64,000 bases of DNA, taken from contig JAIEMV010000010.1 in assembly GCA_019751875.1 (NCBI GenBank), positions 53,638 through 117,637 on the forward strand, read 5' to 3'. This document shows positions 35,929-45,002 of this stretch, one piece after another. The translations under genes were made by a program, and so were the position numbers. Each line of letters starts with the position of its first letter. The stretch's first letter is position 1. The stretch is from Hyphomicrobium sp. (lineage in GTDB: Bacteria > Pseudomonadota > Alphaproteobacteria > Rhizobiales > Hyphomicrobiaceae). The notes under the pieces were generated by a model. It had not been told where the DNA came from. It ran no database searches and worked only from the letters and a program-made list of their open reading frames with translations.

Positions 35929-36980
35929 CAGCAGCAGGCGCCGCTGGTGCCATCTAAGTCGTCGGCGGCGGTGAACGGAATGGATGTTCCGCAGCCGGGG
36001 AAGATGCCGTAGTGCGTATCGAAGTTGCCGATGAACGTGAAGTGATCCGCGAAGCGGGTTTCCCCCAGCATCCGCCAGGTGTTGCCGCAGACAGGAAAAA
36101 CGCGGCCCTTTTCAATATGGTGATGGCCGTCGAGTACGAACGTATCCGGCTCTTCGGAGAGCGTGCCCTTGTAGATCACGGCTTGACCGTAGTCCTCGCA
36201 GGCGTGCTCCAGACCATCGAGCTTGAACAGGCGGTAGGTTGCGGAGAAGAATCTCGCGGCCCCAAGCTTCTTTTGAAGGGCGGCGTTGTTCACGTCCATC
36301 GGGCGGCTGGTGACGAGGCGGGGATCAAGGAAGCCCGCGCGCCTTGCAAGCGAAAGGAAGTCGTTCCAGTAGAGCGCGCCGCTCAGACATTCGCCGTAGA
36401 GTTCGGGATCGCGCACGAGGTGTTCGGGGATGCGGCGGTCGGCATAGACATCGGAGAAGTAAAGTTCGCCGCCAGGTTTCAAGAGGTCGAACGCGCCTTT
36501 CAAGACGGCGGGCTTATCGATCGAAAGATTGATGACGCAGTTCGAGACAATGACGTCAAACGACCCTGGCTCGAGCCCCAGTTCGTCCAAGCGTTCGATG
36601 TAGCCGTGGAGGAAGCGCGTGTTCGGCTTGGCGTAGCCGAATTTCTGGGCGTGCCATTCGACGTGGCGGCGGACGACGGCGAGTTGTTCGTCGGTCATGT
36701 CGACGCCGACGACCTCGCCATTCTCGCCCACGAGTTGGGCCAGCATATAAGCGTCGCGTCCCGATCCGGCACCGAGATCAAGGACGCGGCGACCTGTCAT
36801 TTCCGAGGGGCACACGAGGCCGCAGCCGTAATACTTGGAAGAGACTTCGTCATGTATCCTGGCTGCGAGGGGCCTGAGATGCGCCGGCATGGCGTCGGCG
36901 GTGCAGCAGGCGGACGTCTTCAGATCGTCGGAAGACTTGAGGACCTTGCCGTAGTAGAGCTTGACGCTGTCGTGATCCAT
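35928..36980 (-). CDS. arsM: Arsenite S-adenosylmethyltransferase-like protein (ArsM type)
   Basis: The ATG at 36980 (MDHDSVKLYYGKVLKSS) has GGAG 6 bases upstream; the product is 350 residues. The SAM motif I is VLDLGAGSGRDAYML. The cysteine set expected for arsenite binding is present: ACC near residue 30, KYYGCGLVCP near 60, SNCVINL near 150. The conserved GGELYFSDVYADRRIP follows, and the C-terminus has FPGCGTSIPF and a final ACC. ArsM methylates As(III) to methylated, partly volatile species in the cytoplasm. No arsR or arsB neighbour is present; it is coupled to mocA. Specificity is inferred from the Cys pattern. Confidence 0.78.
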   Translation of the reverse strand: MDHDSVKLYYGKVLKSSDDLKTSACCTADAMPAHLRPLAARIHDEVSSKYYGCGLVCPSEMTGRRVLDLGAGSGRDAYMLAQLVGENGEVVGVDMTDEQLAVVRRHVEWHAQKFGYAKPNTRFLHGYIERLDELGLEPGSFDVIVSNCVINLSIDKPAVLKGAFDLLKPGGELYFSDVYADRRIPEHLVRDPELYGECLSGALYWNDFLSLARRAGFLDPRLVTSRPMDVNNAALQKKLGAARFFSATYRLFKLDGLEHACEDYGQAVIYKGTLSEEPDTFVLDGHHHIEKGRVFPVCGNTWRMLGETRFADHFTFIGNFDTHYGIFPGCGTSIPFTAADDLDGTSGACC

Positions 36981-37101
36981 CGGTGTCTCCGTATTTTCCG
37001 ATCGCAACCCGATACGTTATCCGTGGCTGCCGCGTTTCACGTTCGAGTTGAGAAGATGTGTCTATTGGTGGACCGGGATCGGGGAGGGCGCAAGATCGGA
37101 G

Positions 37102-37605
37102 TTATTCCCAGCGTCGGTGAGGCAGCTTCGCCCAGTCGGCCCAGGCGATGTCGCGGCCGGGATAGGCGACGGCGGAGAATGGCCAGCGGGCCCTGAGCCA
37201 CGTGCGGATCAGTCGGCCGAGGTCTTCGTCGCGGGCATCTGCGTCGGGTCCGCTGCGCGCCCAGTAGAAGACTTTGGCGTCGAAGCCGCGACGGTCGCTG
37301 GGAAAGATATACATGCAGCCAAGGCAGCGGCTCTCGTCGGACGACATCAGGGTGTAGGCGAACGAGTGGCGGATGGTGAACTCGCGCTGGTGCCAGGCGA
37401 GGTCAATCAGATCTTCGTCTTTCGTTAGACCGAGGGGCCAGGAGCTGTCGGGGTCGAGCAGGCCGCGCAGGCGATTGGCACTCGCGACGACGGCTTCGAA
37501 GTCCTTTTCGAGGTCGGTGACCGAAAGCATGCGCAGGTGATAGCCCGGACCGTCGAGGCGTTCGGGAACCTCGAAGTCCGCGGGGACGAGCGGACGGCCG
37601 TACAT
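37102..37605 (-). CDS. GNAT-like acyltransferase
   Basis: This 167-residue protein has an ATG at 37605 with AAGGA 6 bases upstream. The pattern DLEKDFEAVVASANRLRGLLDP, then FAYTLMSSDESRCLGCMYIFP, fits a GNAT-type fold (strand with catalytic region, then CoA-binding segment), but the pyrophosphate-binding loop is not canonical. The substrate is unknown. It is the gene before arsM on the same strand, with about 120 bases between them. Confidence 0.55.
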   Translation of the reverse strand: MYGRPLVPADFEVPERLDGPGYHLRMLSVTDLEKDFEAVVASANRLRGLLDPDSSWPLGLTKDEDLIDLAWHQREFTIRHSFAYTLMSSDESRCLGCMYIFPSDRRGFDAKVFYWARSGPDADARDEDLGRLIRTWLRARWPFSAVAYPGRDIAWADWAKLPHRRWE

Positions 37606-37733
37606 GCGTGTCCTTGCTGATGGCTGGCAGGAGGAGCCTGCAGTCTCGCCCGCCCGGACGCGGACGGCAATGCGCCATCGTGACAGTGAAAACGGACGCC
37701 GGAGCCCGTCGATCGCTGTCTGTTTCCCGAGGG

Positions 37734-37762
37734 GTGTCCTCCCCCGATGCGGGAGAGGACAC
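37734..37762. repeat. Hairpin downstream of the DUF465 gene
   Basis: The stem GTGTCCTCCCC/GGGAGAGGACAC with a CGATGC loop begins 6 bases after the DUF465 stop codon. There is no T-run. Its CTCC..GGAG core resembles the dispersed hairpins, but the arms differ. Confidence 0.45.
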
Positions 37763-37767
37763 GCATG

Positions 37768-38028
37768 TCAGGCGGATGCTGTGGCGCGGGCGATGATGGC
37801 GGAGATCTCATCGAGAAGGGCGAGGCGCTTCTTGCGCTCGTTTTCCATCGTCTCATCGGAGACAGGCTCGACGTTGGTTTCCATACGGTGCACCGCGCGA
37901 TTGATCTCGTGATAGTGGTCCGCCAGTTTGGCAAAGTGCGAGTCCGATTGTTTCAGCTGATGGATCACAGCTTTGGCGGTCGGAAACATCTCATCGAGTT
38001 CGTTGGGCGTGTTGCGGTTGTCGAGCAT
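37768..38028 (-). CDS. YdcH/DUF465 family small protein
   Basis: The ATG at 38028 (MLDNRNTPNELDEMF) gives 86 residues. The DUF465 pattern is visible: LKQSDSHFAKLADHYHEINRAVHRMETNVEP followed by a basic/acidic helix ERKKRLALLDEISAII. These are short coiled-coil proteins of unknown function, widespread in Proteobacteria. The longer track ORF reads into the neighbouring gene. Confidence 0.8.
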   Translation of the reverse strand: MLDNRNTPNELDEMFPTAKAVIHQLKQSDSHFAKLADHYHEINRAVHRMETNVEPVSDETMENERKKRLALLDEISAIIARATASA

Positions 38029-38053
38029 TCCTGAGTGTCTCCTGTTGCTTTGA

Positions 38054-38329
38054 TTATTGGCACGTTTGCTCCAGGCGCCAGCCGACGACACGGCAGCGTT
38101 CGCGTCCACGCTTGTCGGTCGAGCAGACGCGGCGCGGATAGCGCTTGTAGGAGCAGTAGTAGTCAGGGAAGAGAAAACCTTCGTAGCCGCGTGCTCCGCG
38201 GCCAACGTCATACTCTTCTGAGTAGTACGGCTTGACCCAGCGGCGCTGCGCATCGGCAGGGCTTGCTAACATCACGCCTGCTCCGGCGAGCCCCGTCGCG
38301 AAGACGAAGGCCAAACGAGAAACGATCAT
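38054..38329 (-). CDS. Small secreted protein with paired cysteines
   Basis: The ATG at 38329 (MIVSRLAFVFATGL), with GGAGG 7 bases upstream, opens a signal peptide ending SPADA. The 91-residue product is Arg/Tyr-rich with four Cys (YYCSYKRYPRRVC, RCRVVGW, QTC), suggesting disulphides outside the cytoplasm. Family not recognised. It lies 25 bases upstream of the DUF465 gene on the same strand. Confidence 0.75.
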   Translation of the reverse strand: MIVSRLAFVFATGLAGAGVMLASPADAQRRWVKPYYSEEYDVGRGARGYEGFLFPDYYCSYKRYPRRVCSTDKRGRERCRVVGWRLEQTCQ

Positions 38330-38559
38330 CGGCAACCTCCCTCACACAGCAGCCCAGCGCTCAAGTATTGCCACGGCGCAGGACGGACGAAATTGAGCTG
38401 GCTCAAAATTGACGGCCCTGATGGTTTCAGCATAGGGGCCGTTGCTCGATGGATGTAACGTGGGCGACGGCCATCGGTTCGTAACGATCCTGGTGTGGCG
38501 GACCCGCGCAGATCGTGTATATGGGCCGAATACGTCATCTATCGGAGCCCGCACTGCCC

Positions 38560-39090
38560 ATGACCGCTCGCATCGGTATCGTCACCGTCTCGGATCGCGC
38601 CAGCAAAGGCCTTTATGAAGACAAGGGCGGTCCGGCGATCCATGACGTCTTGACGGAGATCCTGACGTCGCCGTGGGAGCCGGTCGCGCGTGTGATCCCG
38701 GATGACGAATCCGGCATTGCGGCAACGCTTACGGAGCTGGCTGACGCGGAGAGATGCTCGCTGATCCTCACGACGGGCGGCACGGGACCAGCCCAGCGTG
38801 ACGTGACGCCCGAAGCGACCGAGGCCGTGTGCCAGAAGATGATGCCGGGGTTTGGCGAGCTGATGCGTCTTGAAAGCTTGAAGCAGGTGCCGACGGCGAT
38901 TCTCTCGCGACAAACGGCCGGCATTCGGGGCTCATGCCTCATCGTCAATCTGCCAGGCAAGCCGGCGTCAATCCGGCTGTGCATGATGGCCGTGTTTCCA
39001 GCGGTGCCTTACTGCATCGATTTGATCGGCGGCGCCCGGCTTGAGACCGACCCTGCCGTTTGCAAGGCGTTCCGTCCAGCGGGCGCGTAA
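38560..39090 (+). CDS. mog: Molybdopterin adenylyltransferase (MogA/MoaB family)
   Basis: MogA adenylates molybdopterin before molybdate insertion. The ATG at 38560 (MTARIGIVTVSDRASKG) matches the family start; product 176 residues. Visible motifs are DDESGIAATLTELAD and the MPT-binding signature LTTGGTGPAQRDVTPEAT, then PGFGELMR and SRQTAGIRGSCLIVNLPGKP. It lies divergent from the small secreted protein and convergent with the iorAB-like genes, in a neighbourhood of molybdenum-enzyme genes. Confidence 0.92.
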   Translation: MTARIGIVTVSDRASKGLYEDKGGPAIHDVLTEILTSPWEPVARVIPDDESGIAATLTELADAERCSLILTTGGTGPAQRDVTPEATEAVCQKMMPGFGELMRLESLKQVPTAILSRQTAGIRGSCLIVNLPGKPASIRLCMMAVFPAVPYCIDLIGGARLETDPAVCKAFRPAGA

Positions 39091-39108
39091 ATCCGCTCCA
39101 CCACGCGC

Positions 39109-39159
39109 GGCCGCTTTCCTCGCACCTCCCGTTGAGCGGAGGACTTTCCTCGAGCGGCC
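39109..39159. repeat. Intergenic hairpin between mog and iorB-like genes
   Basis: Outer arms GGCCGCT/AGCGGCC enclose an inner stem CCTCCC-GTTGAGC-GGAGG with near-symmetrical TTTCCTC flanks. It lies in the convergent intergenic space and may act as a transcription end or as another copy of the dispersed hairpin class. Confidence 0.5.
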
Positions 39160-39164
39160 CATCC

Positions 39165-41372
39165 TCAGCTGGCGGCGAGCTTGTGGATGGCGAGCGGAAG
39201 CGTGCGGATGCGTTGGCCCGTGAGAGCTGCGACGGCATTCGCCACGGCAGGACCAATAGGCGGCGTTCCTGGTTCGCCGATGCCCGTCGGCGGCTCGGTC
39301 GAAGGAATAATGTGGACCTCGACCGTGGGCATCTCATTGAAGCGGAGCACTTCGTAATCGCCGAAGTTGGCTTGATCCACGATGCCGTCGGTCAAGGTGA
39401 CGTGCGAGTGGAGGACTGCGCCGAGGCCGTAGCCGATGCCGCCCTCGATTTGAGCGACGATGTTGTCGGGGTTGATCGGCAGGCCACAATCCACGGCACA
39501 GACCACCCGATCTACTTTTGCCCGACCGTCTGCGATGCGCACCTCCGCCACCTGCGCGACGAAGCTCTTGAAACTTTCGTGCACGGCAACACCGCGAGCG
39601 ACGCCGTCCGCCACTGGCGTGCCCCAGCCTGCCTTCTCGGCGGCCAGTTTCAAAACGGCCGCGTGGCGCGGGTGCTTCTCCAGCATGGCGAGACGGAAGG
39701 CGACGGGATCTTTACCGCTGCGCGTTGCGATCTCGTCGATCATCGTTTCCATCACATAGGCGGTGTGCGTGTGGCCGACTGATCGCCACCACAGGGGTGG
39801 TGCACCGAACTTGGTGTTGTGAACTTCGACTTCGTAGTTGGGGATCGTGTACGGCGTGTCGCTGACGCCCTCGACGGAGGTCGCGTCGACGCCGTTCTTG
39901 ACGGAACTGGCTGCGAAGGCGGTGCCTTCCATGATGGATTGGCCGACGATGCGGTGATGCCAGCCGGCTATCTCGCCGCTTTCCGTGAGCCCCACCTTCA
40001 CCTTGTGGAGGTACATGGGCCGATAGTAGCCGCCTTTGATGTCGTCTTCGCGCGTCCAGACCAGCTTGATCGGCTTGTCTGTGGCGAGGGCTTTGACGAT
40101 GTGTGCGACTTCGGCGACGTAGTCGGAGTTGTACACGGCGCGGCGGCCAAAGGAACCGCCGGCCCACTGGGTATTGATGGCAACGTCTTCCGGCTTGATG
40201 CCGAGGATGGCGGCGGCAACCGACTGATCGATCGTCTGCAATTGTGACCCGGACCAGATGGTGGCCTTGCCGTCCTTGAAGGCGAGGATGGCGTTCAGCG
40301 GTTCCATCGGCGCATGCGCCAGAAAAGGAAATGCGAACTCCGCATCGATCACCGTCTTGGCACCGGCAATGGCTTTCTCAGCATCACCGTCCTTGCGCAC
40401 GGACAGTCCGGGCTTGGCGGCGAGTGCCTTGTACTCTTCCAGCAATTCGGCGGTTCCGCGCTTGTCTGCATCCGTCTCGTCCCACGTCACCTGCAGGGCG
40501 TCACGGCCCTTGATGGCCGCCCACGTCGACGACGCGACGACGGCAACGCCTCCGGGAATGGTGACGACGCCGATGACCCCCTTTACGGCCTTGGCCTTGA
40601 CCGCATCGACCGATCCGGGCTTGGCGCCGAAGCGCGGCGGCCGCGCGACAACGGCAACCAGCATGTCGGACAGGTGGATATCCTGGGTGAAGACCGGCGC
40701 GGCAGTGACCTTCGCTTTCTGATCGAGGCGCGGGAACGACTTGCCGATGTAGATAAAGTCCTTCGGGTCCTTCAGCGTCACAGTGTCTCGGACCGGCATC
40801 TTGGCAGCGGCGGAAGCGAGTTCGCCGAAGGTTGCCGTGTTCGTGCCATCGGTGATGACGCCCTTAGAGACGGTGATCTTGGACGCGTCCGTTTTCCATG
40901 CTTGAGCGGCGGCGGCAACGAGCATCTGTTTGGCGGCAGCACCGGCCTTGCGGTACTGCTCGAACGAGTTGGCCATGGCGGTGGAGCCGCCGGTGCCCTG
41001 CACGCCGAAAAACGTATTCTTATAGAGGGCCGCGTTGGCGGGCGCGAATTCGGCCACCATCTGCGACCAGTCGGCATCGAGTTCATCTGCGACAAGGGTT
41101 GCGAGCCCCGTGGCCGTGCCCTGGCCCTTGTCGAGATGCTTCGACAGAACGATCACCTTGTTGGCGGGCGTGATGGTGACGAACGGATTGAACACGGCGT
41201 CGCCGGCTTGGGCGGCTTGACCAGACGTCGCCGATTTCACGGGAATATAGGCGCCGATCACGAGGCCGGCGCCGGTTCCGACGGACAAGCGGAGAAAGCC
41301 GCGGCGGTCGAGGGCGACAGACTCTTCGTTGGCGAGCGAGCGGACGCATGAGGCGATGTTATCTTTAAACAT
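39165..41372 (-). CDS. iorB: Isoquinoline 1-oxidoreductase-type molybdenum hydroxylase, large subunit
   Basis: The ATG at 41372 ([17 protein letters not shown]) has GAGGAGG about 9 bases upstream; the product is 735 residues. A twin-arginine signal [15 protein letters not shown] is present, so the enzyme is exported folded. The molybdopterin-binding aldehyde-oxidase/xanthine-dehydrogenase domains show [51 protein letters not shown] and the C-terminal [19 protein letters not shown]. It pairs with the 2Fe-2S subunit encoded 14 bases upstream. The true substrate (N-heterocycle or aldehyde) cannot be read; the symbol is by family. Confidence 0.9.
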   Translation of the reverse strand: MFKDNIASCVRSLANEESVALDRRGFLRLSVGTGAGLVIGAYIPVKSATSGQAAQAGDAVFNPFVTITPANKVIVLSKHLDKGQGTATGLATLVADELDADWSQMVAEFAPANAALYKNTFFGVQGTGGSTAMANSFEQYRKAGAAAKQMLVAAAAQAWKTDASKITVSKGVITDGTNTATFGELASAAAKMPVRDTVTLKDPKDFIYIGKSFPRLDQKAKVTAAPVFTQDIHLSDMLVAVVARPPRFGAKPGSVDAVKAKAVKGVIGVVTIPGGVAVVASSTWAAIKGRDALQVTWDETDADKRGTAELLEEYKALAAKPGLSVRKDGDAEKAIAGAKTVIDAEFAFPFLAHAPMEPLNAILAFKDGKATIWSGSQLQTIDQSVAAAILGIKPEDVAINTQWAGGSFGRRAVYNSDYVAEVAHIVKALATDKPIKLVWTREDDIKGGYYRPMYLHKVKVGLTESGEIAGWHHRIVGQSIMEGTAFAASSVKNGVDATSVEGVSDTPYTIPNYEVEVHNTKFGAPPLWWRSVGHTHTAYVMETMIDEIATRSGKDPVAFRLAMLEKHPRHAAVLKLAAEKAGWGTPVADGVARGVAVHESFKSFVAQVAEVRIADGRAKVDRVVCAVDCGLPINPDNIVAQIEGGIGYGLGAVLHSHVTLTDGIVDQANFGDYEVLRFNEMPTVEVHIIPSTEPPTGIGEPGTPPIGPAVANAVAALTGQRIRTLPLAIHKLAAS

Positions 41373-41386
41373 GTGCGCGTTCCTCC

Positions 41387-41845
41387 TCAGCCCTGCAGCG
41401 TTTCGGATGCGGTCTTTATCGCCGTGCGGATACGGCCGTAGGTGGCGCAGCGGCAAAGGTTGCCATTCATCGCTTCGTCAATATCGGTGTCCGTGGGCGT
41501 GGGCTTGCCGTTGAGCAGCGCGACGGCGGCCATGATCTGGCCCGGCTGGCAATAGCCGCATTGCGCAACATCATGCTTCTCCCACGCGGCTCGGACGGCT
41601 TCGGCCACCCGGCCTTCGAGGCCTTCGGGCGTGGTGATTGCCTGACCGGCAACGCTTTCAATTGGTGTGACACAGGCGCGAATCGGGGCGCCGTCCGCAT
41701 ACATGGTGCATGCGCCGCAAAGTGCCTGGCCGCAGCCGAACTTCGCGCCCGTCAGGCGTAACTCGTCGCGCACGACCCAGAGCAGAGGCGTATCCGGATC
41801 TGCCGTGACCTCGACCTCGCGGCCGTTGATCAAGAGCTTCGTCAT
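41387..41845 (-). CDS. iorA: 2Fe-2S small subunit of the molybdenum hydroxylase
   Basis: This 152-residue protein starts at the ATG at 41845 (MTKLLINGREVEV), with GGAGG 5 bases upstream; the track start at 41929 is too far out. The first [2Fe-2S] site is the plant-type FGCGQALCGACTMY, and the second is the helical CGYCQPGQIM with NLCRCATYGRI. It transfers electrons from the molybdenum site of the large subunit to an acceptor, often a membrane cytochrome. It has no signal of its own and is presumably carried along by the TAT-exported partner. Confidence 0.93.
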   Translation of the reverse strand: MTKLLINGREVEVTADPDTPLLWVVRDELRLTGAKFGCGQALCGACTMYADGAPIRACVTPIESVAGQAITTPEGLEGRVAEAVRAAWEKHDVAQCGYCQPGQIMAAVALLNGKPTPTDTDIDEAMNGNLCRCATYGRIRTAIKTASETLQG

Positions 41846-42013
41846 CGCATCCTCCGAGGTGTTTTGGGCGTACGCCCCGCGCGTAAGATCCTGATGCGGG
41901 TTTGTGTCAGGCACACGGCGCCGGCTCATGGCATTGGCGTATCTGGGAGATTAGCGGCAAAACTGCAAGCGCCTCTGGCGTCGCCTCGCGAAGGCAACGC
42001 CATCCTATAATGC

Positions 42014-42042
42014 AAAACGGGAGTCTGCATGGCTCCCGTTTT
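42014..42042. terminator. Bidirectional terminator
   Basis: The perfect stem AAAACGGGAG/CTCCCGTTTT has a 9-base loop and supplies a T-run on either strand. It lies 38 bases after the Hsp20 stop codon and should end that minus-strand transcript. Confidence 0.88.
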
Positions 42043-42079
42043 ACCGATTTAGAGCGACGCGTGGCCCTGAGCGTGGTTC

Positions 42080-42589
42080 TCAAGGACTCTTGATTGAGAT
42101 CTTGCGGACTTTGTCAGCAGCGTTGGCGGACTTGGGCACCATGATTTTCAGGACGCCCTTGTCGAATGTGGCTTCCACGTTGTCAGCGTCCGGTTCGAAC
42201 GGCAGCGCGATGCGACGCATGAAGGTGCCGTGCGAGCGCTCGACAAGGTGATAATGCTTCTTTTCGTCCTTCTCTTCCTTTTCGGCGGCGTGCTCGGCTT
42301 TCAGCGTGAGAACGCCATCCTCGAGGTTCACGTCGATGTTTTTTTCGTCGATACCGGGAAGTTCGGCCGTCACTTCAAGGCCCTTTTCCGTTTCGCAGAC
42401 ATCAATCTTGGGCGACAGAAAGCCATTGCCGCCTGAGAGCGCGGCGGGCAAGCCACCGAAGAAGCCGCCTTGCGAAAAGCTCTCGAACAGGCGGTCCATT
42501 TCGCGGCGCATCGTATCAATCGGGTCGAAAGAGCGCGAACTGGCCGGCGCGCGCGATCCACCAAAGGGCGTCAGAGATTTCTGATCCAT
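42080..42589 (-). CDS. Small heat-shock protein, Hsp20/alpha-crystallin family
   Basis: The ATG at 42589 (MDQKSLTPFGG) has GGAG 8 bases upstream; 169 residues. An N-terminal helical arm (DTMRREMDRLFESF) precedes the alpha-crystallin domain from about residue 60 (PKIDVCETEKGLEVTAELPG), with LEDGVLTLKAEHAAEKEEKDE and the characteristic AFDKGVLKI-type motif (ATFDKGVLKIMVPKS). It acts as an ATP-independent holdase in the cytoplasm. Confidence 0.94.
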   Translation of the reverse strand: MDQKSLTPFGGSRAPASSRSFDPIDTMRREMDRLFESFSQGGFFGGLPAALSGGNGFLSPKIDVCETEKGLEVTAELPGIDEKNIDVNLEDGVLTLKAEHAAEKEEKDEKKHYHLVERSHGTFMRRIALPFEPDADNVEATFDKGVLKIMVPKSANAADKVRKISIKSP

Positions 42590-42803
42590 CAATAATCTCC
42601 CATGAGTTGCGCCGCCCGCGTTCCTTGGGGCGGACGTTAGGCAACACTAGAGATCTGGACGTGTTCCAGCCGTGACCATAATCAAGGCAGAGATGGTCCA
42701 GACGCGATAACGAGACGGATTTGGCGATCGTTATCTTCCGTTGCCGGATAAGTCGGACCTTCAGGGTTGCAATTGGGTTCCGAGTTCCTTGATAAGCCGC
42801 AGC

Positions 42804-43790
42804 ATGACGCCTCATCTTTCCTCAGGTCTCCAACCGGCTCGTTCGTTGCTGGCCGACGATGACGTGTTCGGCGACCTTATCGCGTGGCGGGCGCAAGGTT
42901 TGCGGACGGCTCTTGTCACGCTCGTCGCAATCGACGGCAATACGCCGCGCCCACTTGGCGCGCAGATGGCGGTGGCTGAAGATCAGCGCTTCAGCGGGTA
43001 TCTTTCAGGCGGGTGCATCGAGCAGGCGATTGCACTCGAAGCATGTCAGGTCATCGCCACCGGCCGGAACCGGCTCGTGCGGTACGGCAAGGGCTCGGCT
43101 TATCTTGACGTGCAGCTCCCGTGCGGGAGCGGGCTCGATCTCTATTTCGATCAGGGGCTGTCGGCGGACGTGGTAGAGCGTATTGCGGAACGGCGTGCCG
43201 TGCGGCTCCCCTTCACGCTGGTCACGGATCTCGTGAGCGGCGAGAGCCGGATCGAAGAGATGGTGCACGAGACGGGCTGCGTCTTGAGCGGCGATGCGTT
43301 CCGTCGTCCGCATCTGCCGGCGGTGCGTGTGTTGCTCGCGGGAGGCGGTCCGGCGCTGGTCGCGATCGCGGTGCTGCTTCGGGTGGCGGGCGTGGACATG
43401 CACATCATCACGCCGGATGACGCGGTGCGGGCGGAGCTTTCAGCGCGGGGGATAGACGCGCGCGGACTGGCCGACGTGGGGGCCATTAAAGACGACTTCG
43501 GCGATCCGTGGACGGCGGCCGTTCTTGCCTTTCACGAGCATGCGTGGGAGGCGCCGGTTCTCGCGCGTATTCTGACGCGGCCGTATTTCTATGTCGGAGT
43601 CATGGGCAGCCGCAAAGCGCACGAAACGCGATTGGCGCAGCTGCGGGAGTTGGGCGTGCGCGAGCAGGATATCGCGCGGCTAAAGAGCCCTATCGGCATG
43701 ATCGGCGGCGCCAAGAGTCGCGTCACGCTTGCGGCCGGCATTCTCGCGGACATTCTATCGGCAGCGAAGGCAGCAGGTCTGGTGGCGTGA
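42804..43790 (+). CDS. XdhC-family molybdenum-enzyme maturation protein
   Basis: XdhC-type proteins bind Mo-molybdopterin, help sulphurate it and insert it into xanthine-oxidase-family enzymes. The ATG at 42804 (MTPHLSSGLQPARSL) is chosen because the track start 42741 is TTG. The 328-residue product has the N-terminal CoxI/XdhC motif (TPRPLGAQMAVAEDQRFSGYLSGGCIE). A Rossmann-like domain with VLLAGGGPALVAIA follows, then the C-terminal PYFYVGVMGSRKAHETR and PIGMIGGAKSR. It probably matures the IorAB-like enzyme encoded nearby. Confidence 0.9.
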   Translation: MTPHLSSGLQPARSLLADDDVFGDLIAWRAQGLRTALVTLVAIDGNTPRPLGAQMAVAEDQRFSGYLSGGCIEQAIALEACQVIATGRNRLVRYGKGSAYLDVQLPCGSGLDLYFDQGLSADVVERIAERRAVRLPFTLVTDLVSGESRIEEMVHETGCVLSGDAFRRPHLPAVRVLLAGGGPALVAIAVLLRVAGVDMHIITPDDAVRAELSARGIDARGLADVGAIKDDFGDPWTAAVLAFHEHAWEAPVLARILTRPYFYVGVMGSRKAHETRLAQLRELGVREQDIARLKSPIGMIGGAKSRVTLAAGILADILSAAKAAGLVA

Positions 43791-43902
43791 GGTGGGAGGT
43801 TCTGCGAAACCAATTCGCTGAGCGACTTAGTGCGGGGAGAGGCATCGGCAGCATCATTGTGTGACGCTGGACAGAGGGCTCCACATCCGCCAATGGCCGT
43901 TG

Positions 43903-44328
43903 CTAGAAGAACTGGGCCTTCCGGGCGGAAATTTGAGGGCAAGCTATTTCGAACATACTTTCACCGACAGAGCCGGGGGGAAGCGGGTCTTCGCCATGTT
44001 CATAATCCGAATGCGTCCGTAGGGCATCGCCTTGTGCCATCGGGGCGGCAAACTCCACCACTTCGACAACGCGAACGGTCTTCCGTTTGCAATCGTACTC
44101 GTTCTTGATGAGCACCGAACGATAGCTTTCGTCGAAGGAATTGCTTCTGGGGTTGTTAAAATTCCATAACGACCAGGCAGACGCTCGGCCATCGCTGACC
44201 CGCAGTGTTTCCCGATCGATGTAGATCGTGGCGTGCACTGTCGCGCGGACCTCCTGGAGATCGGCGGCGGAGGCGTTTGCAACCGGCCAAGCAAGCGCAG
44301 AGACCAGAAGAAATACGTAGGTAAACAT
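43903..44328 (-). CDS. Secreted protein of the surface-adhesin-E-like family
   Basis: The ATG at 44328 (MFTYVFLLVSALAWP) opens a signal peptide ending ASA; 141 residues. The mature part has the pattern seen in that family: IYIDRETLRVSDGRASAWSL, then EYDCKRKTVRVVEVVEF and GSVGESMFEIACP, with two Cys positioned to pair. The proteins are exported and their function is unclear; the name comes from one Haemophilus protein. It is convergent with the xdhC-like gene. Confidence 0.65.
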   Translation of the reverse strand: MFTYVFLLVSALAWPVANASAADLQEVRATVHATIYIDRETLRVSDGRASAWSLWNFNNPRSNSFDESYRSVLIKNEYDCKRKTVRVVEVVEFAAPMAQGDALRTHSDYEHGEDPLPPGSVGESMFEIACPQISARKAQFF

Positions 44329-44517
44329 CCGCAGCACCCAGCCCGTGAACGTTAATCTTGCTCAACGCATTAGCAACTGCGCATGACAAGTGGATGACAG
44401 CCGATTTGGTGCTCTCCTACATCGGTAAGTTCGATCGAGTAACCAGCATCACGCCATTGAAAGCGTCCTGTGACCCTCCCATCATCTCAGTACCAACTAA
44501 TTGAAGGAGGTGTTGAC

Positions 44518-44787
44518 ATGACTAAGTTTCAGGCGATGGCGATCATTGGCTTCTTAGCGGCTTTGGTGCCCGCGCAATCTTCGTTTGCGGTCGAGGGAAA
44601 CCTCGGCAAGGTCAAAGCTTGCAGCCCCATAACCGACAAGTGTGCAACAGGCGCGGTGCGCAACACGGCTTACGGTCAGCAGGTTCAGTTGCCGGGTGGT
44701 AAGTGGGTGAATTGTGCGGGCGATTGCAGCAGAAAGTTGCGCAAGAACACAGTCGATTTCTGGCAGTATGAGATGCTGCAAAACTAG
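44518..44787 (+). CDS. Small secreted cysteine-containing protein
   Basis: The ATG at 44518 (MTKFQAMAIIGFLAAL) has an excellent AAGGAGG 8 bases upstream. The 89-residue product has a signal peptide ending QSSFA. The mature part contains Cys in VKACSPITDKCATG and VNCAGDCSRKL, spaced to form two disulphides. Family not recognised. Confidence 0.78.
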   Translation: MTKFQAMAIIGFLAALVPAQSSFAVEGNLGKVKACSPITDKCATGAVRNTAYGQQVQLPGGKWVNCAGDCSRKLRKNTVDFWQYEMLQN

Positions 44788-44959
44788 TTCTTGTCGAAGC
44801 CTGCGATAACGGGCGAAAGCAAGACTAGAAGGGCAACACGAGAACGCGTCTACGTCGGAAGCGCACCCAGCCGCGCTGGACGTCAGGCGAATTGGGATGA
44901 CGAATCGCTCGTCATCCCGGGGAAAGAGTTTCACGATGGGGAACTTGTCAGTCTAGCGA

Positions 44960-44992
44960 GATCCCGGCTTTCGCTAAGCGCAAACCGGGATC
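44960..44992. repeat. Palindromic hairpin downstream of the porin gene
   Basis: The arms GATCCCGG/CCGGGATC are separated by 17 bases that are themselves partly self-complementary (TTTCGCTAAGCGCAAA). It lies 10 bases after the porin stop codon. A nearby GTCATCCCGGGGAAAG string is reminiscent of intergenic palindromes common in alphaproteobacteria. It may act as terminator or mRNA stabiliser. Confidence 0.5.
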
Positions 44993-45002
44993 CCGTTCCT
45001 GA

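Noticed and set aside
36012-37196. 394-residue plus-strand ORF
   Set aside because: It is an antisense shadow of the ArsM-like gene, which has SAM motifs, conserved Cys and a ribosome site.
40314-41351. 345-residue plus-strand ORF
   Set aside because: It is antisense to the molybdenum hydroxylase large subunit and has an Arg/Gly/His-rich shadow composition.
42590-42803. ROSE-type RNA thermometer upstream of hsp20
   Set aside because: The leader has a CTCATGGGAG stretch that could mask the ribosome site, but pairing is only three base pairs and the usual multi-hairpin layout is not evident.
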